DNA of 64,000 nt from the NCBI RefSeq assembly GCF_002906855.1, contig NZ_MINI01000048.1:620001-684000 (forward strand), read 5' to 3'. Below, one piece after another: positions 35,378 through 44,540 of this stretch (position 1 is the first letter of the stretch; every line of letters begins with the position of its first letter). The notes beneath the pieces were generated by a model that was given only the letters and a program-made list of their open reading frames with translations, did not search any database and was not told the DNA's origin. The DNA comes from Pseudomonas putida (lineage in GTDB: Bacteria > Pseudomonadota > Gammaproteobacteria > Pseudomonadales > Pseudomonadaceae). The translations under genes were made by a program, and so were the position numbers.

Positions 35378-36292
35378 ATGAAACTGCCAGCCCTCACCGC
35401 CTTCCGTTACTTCGACATCGCCGCCGAAACCGAAAGCTTCGTCCGTGCCGCCGAGCGCCTGCATGTCACCCACGGCGCCGTCAGCCGCCAGGTACGCCTG
35501 CTCGAGGAAAGCCTGGGCATCGAACTGTTCGAACGGCGCAACCGGGCAATCTTCCTCACACCCGCTGGCCGGGCATTGCACGGCACCACCCAGGCGATCT
35601 TCGAACAGCTCGAAGGCTCTGTGCAGCGCCTGCAACAGCAGGAACGCGACAACGTACTGGTGCTGTCCTGCGAGCCGACCATCGCCATGCGCTGGCTGAT
35701 CCCGCGCCTGCCACGCTTCCATGCCGCGCACCCGGACCTGCAACTGCATCTGGTGGCTGCCGGCGGGCCGGTGGACTTTGCCCGGAGCGGGGTCGACCTG
35801 GCACTACGCCGGGATGACTTCCATTGGCCACCGGCGCTGCACAGCATGAAAATCTGCGATGAGTGGATTGGCCCGGTCAGCCGCACCAACAGCGACAACC
35901 TGGACGGCCAACGCCTGCTGCACAGCAGCACCCGCCCCAACGCCTGGCCCACCTGGCTGCGTCTGAGTGAACGGCAGGCAACCCACAGCGAACGCAGCGA
36001 CTTCGAACACTTCTACCTATCGCTACAGGCCGCCAGCGCCGGCCTGGGCCTGGCCATCGCCTCGGCATTGATGGTGCGTGACGAACTCGACAGCGGCCAG
36101 TTGCGCGCCCCGTTCGGCTTCCTGCGCGATGGCTCTGGCTATTACCTGCTCAGCCCGCAGCCACTGAGCGATGGTGACAAGCGCCAACGCTTTGCCGAAT
36201 GGGTGATGAGTGAATGCCAGGCCTGCCTCACTCACCTGGGCTTGCTGCAGAACGACGAGCTTGAACCGCCATCACCACCCCAGGTGCGATAA
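35378..36292 (+). CDS. LysR family transcriptional regulator (GcvA-like)
   Basis: 304 residues: N-terminal winged helix (residues 1-60, with AAERLHVTHGAVSRQVRLLEESLG) and a C-terminal effector-binding domain. It resembles the GcvA/AmpR-like branch. Divergently arranged with the LysE-type exporter, a common regulator-exporter pairing, so it may activate that exporter on an amino-acid signal. The stop lies inside the convergent M15 peptidase gene. Confidence 0.88.
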   Translation: MKLPALTAFRYFDIAAETESFVRAAERLHVTHGAVSRQVRLLEESLGIELFERRNRAIFLTPAGRALHGTTQAIFEQLEGSVQRLQQQERDNVLVLSCEPTIAMRWLIPRLPRFHAAHPDLQLHLVAAGGPVDFARSGVDLALRRDDFHWPPALHSMKICDEWIGPVSRTNSDNLDGQRLLHSSTRPNAWPTWLRLSERQATHSERSDFEHFYLSLQAASAGLGLAIASALMVRDELDSGQLRAPFGFLRDGSGYYLLSPQPLSDGDKRQRFAEWVMSECQACLTHLGLLQNDELEPPSPPQVR

Positions 36293-36816
36293 CCCGCAGT
36301 ATCGATGTGGATGCGCCCGCTCGGGTAGCGCCCCAAGCCCATGTTCCAGGCCTGGCCATGCTGCTGCCAGAAGCGGCAAAGTGGATTGGGGTCGGCCCAG
36401 GCCGGCAGCAGGATATCGACCGCAAAGGCGTGGGTATGGGCGCTGCCCACGGCGCCGCCCGCGCAGTGATTGAGCTCGGGGCTGCGATAGGCCGACACCA
36501 CTTCAAACTGGCGCAAGATGCCTTGCCCGTCGAGGGTATTGAGCAACGACAACGTGGAACGCACCGCCGGCCAGTTGCTGGCCGGCGGTACCGCAAACGG
36601 CGAGGCATGACACAACTTCCAGTCCGACGCCGAACGCAGCAGCTGATGGATAGGCACAACTCCATACAGACGCGCATCCACCAGCATCTCGCGAAACGGC
36701 CGGGCCTGGTGGTCACCCGCCCACTGCGCGAACATCCACACGTCGCGCTCGTCCGCCAGTGCCATTGTGCTCCACAGCACACCTGCAGCCAGCAGCAGCC
36801 CGCTTGCTCTTCTCAT
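36232..36816 (-). CDS. peptidase M15 family protein (YcbK/DD-carboxypeptidase-like fold)
   Basis: 194-residue exported protein with signal MRRASGLLLAAGVLWSTMALA. The M15A-type motif is present: SAYRSPELNHCAGGAVGSAHTHAFAVDILL supplies the HxxxxxxD zinc ligands, and the distal GRYPSGRIHIDTAGYRTWG the final His. Predicted to cleave peptidoglycan cross-links or crosslink-related peptides in the periplasm. Its last 61 bp overlap the convergent LysR gene. Confidence 0.83.
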   Translation of the reverse strand: MRRASGLLLAAGVLWSTMALADERDVWMFAQWAGDHQARPFREMLVDARLYGVVPIHQLLRSASDWKLCHASPFAVPPASNWPAVRSTLSLLNTLDGQGILRQFEVVSAYRSPELNHCAGGAVGSAHTHAFAVDILLPAWADPNPLCRFWQQHGQAWNMGLGRYPSGRIHIDTAGYRTWGGDGGSSSSFCSKPR

Positions 36817-36883
36817 CCCCACGCTCCCTGCCTCAGTATGAGCACGGCCGCCAACCCGGGAGGCCACTGACAAGGAGTTAAGC

Positions 36884-38041
36884 ATGCACAAGACTGCCTT
36901 ACCGAGCCTCGCCGCCCTCGCCTTCAGCGGCCTGGCCCTGGCCGACGCACGCATCGACCTGGGCGATGCCCAGCGCGTCACCCGCCTGTTCGCCTTCCCC
37001 AACAATTGCCACGTGATCTGCTACCGCGACTGGACGCTGGAGCAGACCGTGGAGCACTACCTGACCCAAAGCGTACGCCGTGACGGCCATGCCAACGCCC
37101 AGGTGCACGTCAGCCGCGAGCACGACCGGCTGCATGCCACCATCAGCGAAGTGCCCGCCAACTATGCCGAACCCCTGCGCAAGCTGCTCGACAGTGGCGA
37201 GCTGGCCTACAACGGTGCCACCCAGCTGAGCAAGGACGGCAAATGGTCCTACGACTGGTACCTGTTCCTGCCGCTGGGCATGGCCTTGCAGAACCGTCGC
37301 AGCATCGAGCTGCTGCACTTCCCGCCAGACTATTCGCTGACCCAGGCCCAGGACTACCTGCGCTCCAATACCACCGACCGCTGGGCCGAACTGCTGACCT
37401 TCAACGGCGTCGACGCCAGCCAGACCCCGGCCTACCAGACCATCATCGACATCGCCCCGATCGCCGCCCCGGCCAGTGCGGGCGATGCCCTGACCGGTAC
37501 CTACGGCTACTTCAAGGACTACCAGCTGCGCATGGTCAAGGAGATGACCCTGCAGAACACCGCCAAACCCTTGCCCATGGTCGCCTTCGGCGCACCGGTG
37601 CGCAGCTGGATCAAGCAACAGTACGGGCCACAGGTGAATGTGCTGGGCCTGGTCAGCATCAGCCCGCAAGCGGGCGCCCAGGTACCGGTGCTTGGCGCCA
37701 ACCACCCGAGTGCGATCTGGTACGCGGCGAACAAGGACAGCCATGGCGGCGATCAGGATGCAGCCGATGCGGCGGGGCTGAAGATGATGGGGCAGGACTT
37801 GACTGCGGCCTGCTGGCAGGCGGGGATGGGGCGTAACCCTGGGGCCGAACCGAAGATGACCCTGGAAGCCTGCTCTACCAAGTGGCAGGTGACACAGAAG
37901 AAGCAGACCTGTGAGCTGTTCTTCCGCACCGTGCGCAATTACACGCCGGAACAGGCGGCGGCGAAGTGCAATACCGGGGAGATGACCAGAAGCCTGCGGG
38001 ACCTGCGCAAGCCGGTCGAGGTAATGCCGCGAGAGCTTTGA
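36884..38041 (+). CDS. secreted protein of unknown function
   Basis: A 385-residue product with a signal peptide (MHKTALPSLAALAFSGLALADA) and a good Shine-Dalgarno (aaggag). Paired cysteines occur near the start (NNCHVICYRDW) and in the C-terminal quarter (four Cys), suggesting disulfides in the periplasm. There is no helix pattern of a membrane protein. The central block holds WSYDWYLFLPLGMALQNRRSIELLHFPP. I do not recognise a family. It stands alone, followed by a REP pair. Confidence 0.72.
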   Translation: MHKTALPSLAALAFSGLALADARIDLGDAQRVTRLFAFPNNCHVICYRDWTLEQTVEHYLTQSVRRDGHANAQVHVSREHDRLHATISEVPANYAEPLRKLLDSGELAYNGATQLSKDGKWSYDWYLFLPLGMALQNRRSIELLHFPPDYSLTQAQDYLRSNTTDRWAELLTFNGVDASQTPAYQTIIDIAPIAAPASAGDALTGTYGYFKDYQLRMVKEMTLQNTAKPLPMVAFGAPVRSWIKQQYGPQVNVLGLVSISPQAGAQVPVLGANHPSAIWYAANKDSHGGDQDAADAAGLKMMGQDLTAACWQAGMGRNPGAEPKMTLEACSTKWQVTQKKQTCELFFRTVRNYTPEQAAAKCNTGEMTRSLRDLRKPVEVMPREL

Positions 38042-38046
38042 GCGAC

Positions 38047-38157
38047 TTGCAGGCCCTTTCGCGGGACAAGCCCGTTCCTACAGGTTCAACACCGGCCTTC
38101 AAATCTGAGGCGATCGCTGTAGGAGCGGGCTTGCCCCGCGAAGAGGCCGGTACAGGT
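38047..38157. repeat. REP pair (head-to-head)
   Basis: Inverted copies 38047-38084 (ttgcaggccctttcgcggga and onward) and 38117-38157 (gctgtaggagcgggcttgcc and onward), in a gap between the convergent secreted protein and rimI. Confidence 0.88.
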
Positions 38158-38161
38158 TTAC

Positions 38162-38617
38162 TCAGTCCTCAAGCAGCGTACAAGCCATCACCAACGCATC
38201 TTCACGCCCACCGGCAACCGGGTAGTAATCGCGGCGACGGCCGATTTCATTGAAACCGTAACGCTCGTACAAGCGATAGGCCGACTGGTTGCTGGCCCGC
38301 ACCTCAAGGAAGCACTCACGGCCATTAAGCTGATAGGCCCGCGCCATCAGGTGCTCAAGCAGCTTCAGCCCCAGCCCACAGCCCTGGTTCTCGGGCTTGA
38401 CGGTAATGTTGAGCAGGTGCGCCTCATCAATGATCACATTGATCACCCCATGCCCCACTTGTTGCTGGCCATCGAACATCAGCCACACTTCGTAGGATTT
38501 GAGCGCATCCTGAAAGATCCCGCGGGTCCAGGGATGACTGAACGCGGCATATTCGATCTTAAGCACGGCATCCAGATCCGCCTCGGTCATCGGGCGGAAG
38601 CTGATCGAGTCACTCAT
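38162..38617 (-). CDS. rimI: ribosomal protein S18 alanine N-acetyltransferase RimI
   Basis: GNAT acetyltransferase that modifies the N-terminus of ribosomal protein S18. 151 residues with the acetyl-CoA loop VKPENQGCGLGLKLLEHLM (about 77-95, the R/Q-x-x-G-x-G/A motif) and the end motif YRLYERYGFNEIGRRRDYY. The start overlaps the end of the HolD-like gene by 4 bp, the same pairing seen in other pseudomonads. Confidence 0.94.
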   Translation of the reverse strand: MSDSISFRPMTEADLDAVLKIEYAAFSHPWTRGIFQDALKSYEVWLMFDGQQQVGHGVINVIIDEAHLLNITVKPENQGCGLGLKLLEHLMARAYQLNGRECFLEVRASNQSAYRLYERYGFNEIGRRRDYYPVAGGREDALVMACTLLED

Positions 38618-39435
38618 TCAACGCTCTTCCAGCGCGCCATCAGCTGGCGCATCGCTTGCCAGACGTCCGCCTTGCGCTGCGGCTCGTCCATCAACAGTTC
38701 AAGGCCCGGCAAGGCCCAGGCATCGCCCAGGCCGTCGACCTTCAGTACTTGGTAATAGGCTGTATCGTCGGCGCTGGCCGCGAACCGCATGGCCGGCAAG
38801 CCGATGAGCCACAGCACGCTGCAGGGGGTTTCTTCCAGGCGCGCCTGGATGAAGCCCTGGACGAAGTCGCGTGCAGCATCCGGGCCCTGGTCCATGTTGC
38901 CGCGCACCAGCAGCGGCCAGCGCACGGGCTCGCCGATGATCTGCGGCGCGTCGGGCAGGCCGGCAGCACGCAGCATGTCCTTGAGCAGCAGATAGGAGGG
39001 GTCGCGACTCTGGAAAGGCTGACCGGTTGCCAGTTCGACCAGCAACAGGCAGCTGCCGGCACGCAGCAACTGCAACGAGAAGCGCGGTGGCGGTACCGGG
39101 GCCGGACGCGGCGCGGGGGCCTCTTCCTCGGCTTCGACTGGCTTGGCAGCGACCTTGGGCGTGCTGCCGGGACGCGGAATCTCGATTTTCGGGCGCTCGC
39201 TGGAGCGCGCCTGGGGCGCGGCCAGGGCCTCGCTGGACGCTGGGGCGGATGGCCGAACCTCGAAGTCGACTTGCTCTACCGGCGCTTGCGGCAACAGCAG
39301 CTCGGGGCGCGAAGGTGCGGCGAACGGCAGTTCGGCGCGCGGCAGCCAATGCACCACTTGCATGGCGGAAAGGTAGGCGCGGCGGCGGGGTTCGGTCAGC
39401 AAGGCTCGGGGTCCGGGGTTCGAAACGTCGCACAT
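38614..39435 (-). CDS. cryptic DNA polymerase III psi subunit (HolD-like)
   Basis: 273 residues. Residues about 70-140 are a Pro/Ala-rich linker. The C-terminal half (FSLQLLRAGSCLLLVELATGQPF, then DPSYLLLKDMLRAAGLPDAPQIIGEPVRWPLL) has a compact alpha/beta pattern. The gene next to rimI in P. aeruginosa was reported as the divergent psi subunit of the pseudomonad replicase; here it occupies the same position with the same rimI overlap. The assignment rests on synteny and recall, not on a visible motif. Start MCDVSNPGPR chosen after the GTC-free N-terminus. Confidence 0.7.
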   Translation of the reverse strand: MCDVSNPGPRALLTEPRRRAYLSAMQVVHWLPRAELPFAAPSRPELLLPQAPVEQVDFEVRPSAPASSEALAAPQARSSERPKIEIPRPGSTPKVAAKPVEAEEEAPAPRPAPVPPPRFSLQLLRAGSCLLLVELATGQPFQSRDPSYLLLKDMLRAAGLPDAPQIIGEPVRWPLLVRGNMDQGPDAARDFVQGFIQARLEETPCSVLWLIGLPAMRFAASADDTAYYQVLKVDGLGDAWALPGLELLMDEPQRKADVWQAMRQLMARWKSVE

Positions 39436-39621
39436 TCTAACGTTGTTGGCCGGGCAGTGCTGCACCTGGTCGGCGGAAATTTGCTGCCTGCGCCCTGCAA
39501 ACGAGCCAGTGAATCCCCTACAAGCGCCAAGGTTATCTCACATTACAGACCAAGGGGTGAAATCCTCCCCCTCGGATGAAGTACAATCGCCCCTTTTTTA
39601 CTTGGCAACGAGTAGACGCCA

Positions 39622-40899
39622 ATGATCGAACCAAAGCGCGTCCTGCGCGCCCTAGCTGAACACTGGGCTCTGATCGAGCCACTGTGTGAGCGTTTTGACC
39701 AAGGCACCCTGAGCCTGGTCGAACTGCGCCAGCACATAGGGCGCCAGCAGGTCGAAAGCACGCCGCAGGACATCACCCAGCTGCTCGATGTATGGATCCG
39801 CCTGGATATCCTGGTGCCCGTGGCGAAAAGCCCGAACCGTTTCGAGCTCAACGCCCAGATTCACGACTTCCTCGCCTATCTGCGCCGGGAACACCGGCTG
39901 GGTCTGTGCCTGGAGATCGAGGCCTACCTGCGCCATCTGGAGCGCCTGGCCGGGCACATCCAGGACGCCTTTGAAAACCGCGACAGCGACGACCTGGCGC
40001 GCCAACTGCGCCTGCTCGACATGCGCGTGCGCGACGTACTCAAGAAGCTCGACAACGACGAGCAGGCACTGGTCGCCGTGGCCGAACGGGCCAAGACCAG
40101 CAATCGCCAGATCCCGCTGCGCCAGCGGTATGCTGAAGTGCTGGCGACCTGGGACGAATACGTCGAACCGATGATCCAGCTGGTCAACGCTGACGGCGCC
40201 TTCGAACAGGGCGTGCGCAAGGTCGAGACTGTGCTGCTCAAACTACTCGGAGAGCAAGCTCGCCTGGGCCACCTGGTCGATGACGACATGCTGCTGCGCA
40301 CCCACGCGCGCATCCTGGAAATGCAGACCAGCGCCCAACTGACCCTGCGCCACGCCCGCGAACTGCTGCTGCCGCTGCGTGAAGAAGCGCGCCGGCACAA
40401 CGCCGTGACCCGCGGTGCGGCGCTGGCGCTGTCGGTGATCCGGCGCAAAGGCATCGACGCCGTGCCGCAAGCGGCCATGCCGCTGTTCACCCGCCCGCAG
40501 AGCACCTTCCTCGGCAGTGCCAGCCAGGTCGAGGCCTACGTCTATGCCTTGGCCCGCTTCGAGCCGAAGCCGGCCAAGTTCCCCAAGGCGCACAAGACTC
40601 AGCAGGGCCCGCTGCCGCGTGCACCACGCACGGTCAAAGAGATGCTCGAGCGCTGCGAAGACGCCCTGCCGCTGCCAGACCTCATGGTCTGGCTGCTGGA
40701 CCAGGAGCCCGAAGGCGCCACTGACGAACTGTTGTACTGGTTCTCGCGCCTGTCGCGAGAGAAGCGCTTCAAGCGCGAACGCCTGGAACGGCGCGAGTAC
40801 ACCACCCACGAACACCTGGTCAGCCTGCGCTCGTACGCCCTGACGTCCAGCCGCGAAGCGCAACCTGAAACCAACGCGAGCCCAGCCAATGCATCTTGA
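39622..40899 (+). CDS. mksF: Mks condensin complex kleisin MksF
   Basis: 425 residues. Kleisin subunit of the MksBEF condensin, expected to bridge the MksB heads and bind MksE dimers. An N-terminal winged-helix-like part (to about 85) is followed by a long helical middle (HARILEMQTSAQLTLRHARELLLPLREEARR) and a C-terminal winged-helix. Predicted to act on the nucleoid in chromosome organisation. First of three overlapping genes: mksE starts 11 bp before its stop. Confidence 0.85.
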   Translation: MIEPKRVLRALAEHWALIEPLCERFDQGTLSLVELRQHIGRQQVESTPQDITQLLDVWIRLDILVPVAKSPNRFELNAQIHDFLAYLRREHRLGLCLEIEAYLRHLERLAGHIQDAFENRDSDDLARQLRLLDMRVRDVLKKLDNDEQALVAVAERAKTSNRQIPLRQRYAEVLATWDEYVEPMIQLVNADGAFEQGVRKVETVLLKLLGEQARLGHLVDDDMLLRTHARILEMQTSAQLTLRHARELLLPLREEARRHNAVTRGAALALSVIRRKGIDAVPQAAMPLFTRPQSTFLGSASQVEAYVYALARFEPKPAKFPKAHKTQQGPLPRAPRTVKEMLERCEDALPLPDLMVWLLDQEPEGATDELLYWFSRLSREKRFKRERLERREYTTHEHLVSLRSYALTSSREAQPETNASPANAS

Positions 40900-41596
40900 T
40901 CTTTCCGAACTGTCCCAGCTCGCGCCGATCTTCCGCGAGCTGTTCAAGGGCTTTCACGTCAGCCGCCGCGACCCTGAAATGTACGCCCAGCTGTCGAACT
41001 TCCAGGACCAGTACCGCACCCTGTTCAAGGCCCTGGGCTTCGAGCTGGTGTGCGACACCCGCGGCTTCTACTACTTCGTCCCCGAGCAGGCCGCCGCGCA
41101 GGTCAACAAGACCGCCCAGCGCCTGTCGCTGTTCACCTTCATCATCGTCGAGCACCTGGCCGACCAGGGTCGCGACCCGATGGCCGTGCTCGATGGCGGC
41201 AGCATCGGCCGCGACGAGCTGCCCTCGCTACTGGACAAGTACCGCGACCTGTTCCTGCAGGCCGAAGTGCAGACCGTCGACGAGCTGGAAGAAAAGATCA
41301 TGCGCCGCATGACCCAGCTCGGCTTTGCCCATGAAGAAGGCGGCATCTACCGCTTCCTGCCGCCGATGCACCGCTTCCTCGACGTGTGCCTGTCGGTGCA
41401 ACAGGACCGCGACCTGGCCGCCACACTGCACAGTGACCTGCCGCTGCCAGTCCCGGTACTGGTCGTGGAAGAGACGCCAGAACAACTCAACCGCACCGAC
41501 GACCCGCTCGACCTCACCCCGTTCGACAGCGAGGAAAGCGAAGAGGACGCCCTGGCCCGGGCCATCCGCGAAGAGCAACAGGAGATTGACGCATGA
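40889..41596 (+). CDS. mksE: Mks condensin complex kite protein MksE
   Basis: 235 residues, predicted tandem winged-helix kite protein that binds the kleisin. The N-terminus MHLDLSELSQLAPIFRELFKGFHVSRRDPEMY and the acidic C-terminal tail (EESEEDALARAIREEQQEIDA) fit the MksE/DUF4194-like group. Overlaps mksF by 11 bp and mksB by 4 bp (ATGA), indicating coupled translation and fixed stoichiometry. Confidence 0.87.
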   Translation: MHLDLSELSQLAPIFRELFKGFHVSRRDPEMYAQLSNFQDQYRTLFKALGFELVCDTRGFYYFVPEQAAAQVNKTAQRLSLFTFIIVEHLADQGRDPMAVLDGGSIGRDELPSLLDKYRDLFLQAEVQTVDELEEKIMRRMTQLGFAHEEGGIYRFLPPMHRFLDVCLSVQQDRDLAATLHSDLPLPVPVLVVEETPEQLNRTDDPLDLTPFDSEESEEDALARAIREEQQEIDA

Positions 41597-44424
41597 GCCA
41601 GGAACGCTACGGCATCCGCCGCTTCGCACTGCTCAACACCGCTGGCTACAGCCTCGGCCTGTTCCCGCTGGAGCACCCACTGTCGGTGTACGGTGCCAAC
41701 AACCTGGGTAAATCGGCGTCGATCAACGCCCTGCAGTTCCCGATCCTGGCGCGCATGTCCGACATGAGCTTCGGCAAGTACAGCCTGGAGCAGTCGCGCC
41801 GCTTCTACTTCGCCAGCGACACCTCGTACATCCTCTGCGAACTGAACCTGCCCCACGGCACGCACGTGATCGGCGTGGTCGGTCGCGGCCCGGGCGGCGG
41901 TTTCGGCCACCAGTTCTTCGCCTACAAGGGCGAGCTGGACCTGGCCCACTACCAGAAGAACGACACCTGCCTGCGCCAGAAAGAGCTGTTCACCAACCTT
42001 GAGCGCCTGGGCCTGAAGGCCTATGAGCTCAAGCCCGATGAACTGCGCCGGCTGCTGGTCGGCGGCCACACCTCGTGCCCGCTGGACCTGACCCTGATCC
42101 CGCTGCGCTCGACCAGCGAACAGAGCCTGAAAACCTTCCGTGCGCTGTTCATCAACCTGCTGCACATGCGCGAGATCACCGCTGCCAAACTCAAGCAGCT
42201 GTTCCTCGATGCCTTCGAGCACAGCCTGCGCTCGGGCAGCGTCGACTACATCGCCGCCTGCGAAGAAGCCTTCCGCGACGTGCGCCGAATGGAGCAGGAC
42301 TACAACGCCCTGGTCGCAGCCGGACCGCTGGTCGAGGCCCTGGCCGGCGGCGTGGCCCAGCGCGACATCCTGCGCGGCAAGCTGCACCGTCTCTCGCCGC
42401 TGCTCGACAACCTGCTGGGCACCTGGCAGGAATACGCCATGGCGCGCAAGGAAGAGCTGGTGATCCAGGCCGAGCACTTCCGTGGCGAGCAGGACCGCCT
42501 GCAGAACGACCAGCGTGGCGGCACCCAGGAGCTGATGCGCCTGGAACGTGAAATCACCGGTATCCAGCGCTGGCTCGGCGAGCTGTCGGTGCTCAAGCAC
42601 CGCTTTGCCCTGGTCGATGACGTCAAGGTGCTGGAGCAGGGCCTGCTGGCCGCCAAGGACGCCCACGACGAACTGGCCGGCGCCCTGGCGCAGTCGCGCC
42701 AGTTCAGCGCCGAAGACCTCGACGAACGCGTGCGCGACCTGGAAAAACGCCTGAAGCAGGTCAAGCAGCAGCTCGATCACGCCGACAACAACAGCTACGC
42801 CCGCCTGCGCGAAGAATTCTCGCAGCAGGACGTGGACCGCCTGATGCGCCTGTTCAACGGCGCGCTGTTCAGCCTGCCGCTGGGCGACCGCGGCATCGAG
42901 CTGGATGATAGCGACCTGTGGGTGAAATCCCTGGAGGCGGTGCTCGACGGCTTCAAGGGCGAGCGCTTCGAGGCCCCAGGCCTTTCCATCGACATCTCCA
43001 ACATCGACCCGCCGGCCCTGCAGGCCCTGGCCGACCGCGCAGCCCTGCGCGACCAGAAGGAGCGTCTTGAGAAGGAGCTGAAGCAGCTCAAGACCCAGCA
43101 GCAGGTCGCCGCCGACCGCACCGCCTCCAAGGCGCAGACAGAAGCCCTGTATCAGGAAGTGCTGGACGCCCAGAAGGCCCTTGAAGACTTCCGTCGCAGC
43201 GAAACCCTGAGCGCCGAAGAGCCGGAGAAGATGGAGCAACTGGCACAGCTGGAAGCCGCCCAGGATGAGCTCAAGCGCTCCAGCGACGCCTTCACCGAGC
43301 GCGTCCAGCAGCTGTCGGCCAAGCTGCAGCTGGTCGGCCGCCAGATCGGCGACCTCGAAGCCAAGCAGCGCACCCTGGAAGACGCCCTGCGCCGTCGCCA
43401 GCTGCTACCGGCCGACCTGCCCTACGGTACGCCGTTCATGGAAGCGGTCGACGACTCCATGGACAACCTGCTGCCGATGCTCAACGACTACCAGGACAGC
43501 TGGCAGGCCCTGCAACGCGTCGACAACCAGATCGAGGCGCTGTACGCCCAGGTGCGCCTCAAGGGCGTGGCCAAGTTCGACAGCGAAGACGACATGGAGC
43601 GCCGCCTGCAGCTGCTGGTCAACGCCTACGCGCACCGCACCGACGAAGCCCTGACCCTGGCCAAGGCGCGCCGCGCTGCGGTCACCGACATCGCCAGGAC
43701 CCTGCGCAACATCCGCAGCGACTACGACAGCCTCGAGCACCAACTGGCCCTGTTCAACCGCGAGATCAACAAGCGCCAGGTGTCCAACCTGGAGAGCTTC
43801 CGCGTGGTGCTGGCGCCGAACAAGGAAGCGCTCAAGCACATTGACCAGATCATCCACAGCGCCGGCCAGTACGAGGAAGGCGAGACCCTGTCGGTGTTCG
43901 ACCTGACCCAGAGTGCCGAGCAGGACAACAAGAACGAAGAGGCCAAGGAGTACCTGGCACGGCTGGTGGCGGCCAACCACAACCAGCTGGGCCTGAAGGA
44001 CCTGTTCGAGCTGGCGTTCGAGATCACCAAGGTCAACGGCCAGCCGATCATCCACGCCGACATCGACGGCGCGGCGTCCAACGGCACCACCATGACCATC
44101 AAGGCGCTGACCAACATGTACTTGTTGCTGCACCTGATGGACCGTGACCTGGCCGGGCGCATTCGCCTGCCGTACTACCTCGACGAAGCGGCGGACATCG
44201 ACGAACGCAACCAGGCGGCACTGCTGGAGACCAGCCTGCAGCTGGGCTTCGTACCGATTCTGGCGAGCGTGAAGCCGCAGGTGTCGGCGCGCGTGGCGAT
44301 CGACCTGGAAGGTGGCAGCGGGCCTAATGGCATCTACATCGACGAGGCGGACTGGAAGTACATCAGCCGGCTGGATGAAGTGAAAGCGATTGTGCGTGAG
44401 GATCAGGCCGAAGAGTTGGCCTGA
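41593..44424 (+). CDS. mksB: Mks condensin complex SMC-like ATPase MksB
   Basis: 943-residue SMC-type protein. N-terminal head with a P-loop-like GANNLGKSASIN (about residues 35-46), two long coiled-coil arms separated by a small hinge (about residues 280-780, with heptads rich in Glu, Lys, Leu and Gln), and a C-terminal head with Walker B YYLDEAADID near 855. Much smaller than MukB (about 1500). Predicted DNA-loop organiser with MksF and MksE. No nuclease gene (mksG/jetD) follows; the next gene is creA on the other strand. Confidence 0.92.
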   Translation: MSQERYGIRRFALLNTAGYSLGLFPLEHPLSVYGANNLGKSASINALQFPILARMSDMSFGKYSLEQSRRFYFASDTSYILCELNLPHGTHVIGVVGRGPGGGFGHQFFAYKGELDLAHYQKNDTCLRQKELFTNLERLGLKAYELKPDELRRLLVGGHTSCPLDLTLIPLRSTSEQSLKTFRALFINLLHMREITAAKLKQLFLDAFEHSLRSGSVDYIAACEEAFRDVRRMEQDYNALVAAGPLVEALAGGVAQRDILRGKLHRLSPLLDNLLGTWQEYAMARKEELVIQAEHFRGEQDRLQNDQRGGTQELMRLEREITGIQRWLGELSVLKHRFALVDDVKVLEQGLLAAKDAHDELAGALAQSRQFSAEDLDERVRDLEKRLKQVKQQLDHADNNSYARLREEFSQQDVDRLMRLFNGALFSLPLGDRGIELDDSDLWVKSLEAVLDGFKGERFEAPGLSIDISNIDPPALQALADRAALRDQKERLEKELKQLKTQQQVAADRTASKAQTEALYQEVLDAQKALEDFRRSETLSAEEPEKMEQLAQLEAAQDELKRSSDAFTERVQQLSAKLQLVGRQIGDLEAKQRTLEDALRRRQLLPADLPYGTPFMEAVDDSMDNLLPMLNDYQDSWQALQRVDNQIEALYAQVRLKGVAKFDSEDDMERRLQLLVNAYAHRTDEALTLAKARRAAVTDIARTLRNIRSDYDSLEHQLALFNREINKRQVSNLESFRVVLAPNKEALKHIDQIIHSAGQYEEGETLSVFDLTQSAEQDNKNEEAKEYLARLVAANHNQLGLKDLFELAFEITKVNGQPIIHADIDGAASNGTTMTIKALTNMYLLLHLMDRDLAGRIRLPYYLDEAADIDERNQAALLETSLQLGFVPILASVKPQVSARVAIDLEGGSGPNGIYIDEADWKYISRLDEVKAIVREDQAEELA

Positions 44425-44433
44425 GGTAGTTCG

Positions 44434-44522
44434 GGCCGCTTTGCGGCCCTTCGCGGGACAAGCCCGCTCCTACAAGGGATCGCATACCCCTGCAGGAACG
44501 GGCTTGACCCGCGAAGGCCTCC
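44434..44522. repeat. REP pair (head-to-head)
   Basis: Hairpin gggccgctttgcggccc (44434-44450) leads into two inverted REP copies, 44442-44475 and 44489-44522 (ggaacgggcttgacccgcga and onward), between mksB and creA. Confidence 0.85.
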
Positions 44523-44540
44523 CGGCGGTCTACCAGGCTA

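Noticed and set aside
39622..44424. Wadjet/MksBEFG-type plasmid defence
   Set aside because: The nuclease subunit is missing next to the operon; the three genes match the chromosomal MksBEF condensin.
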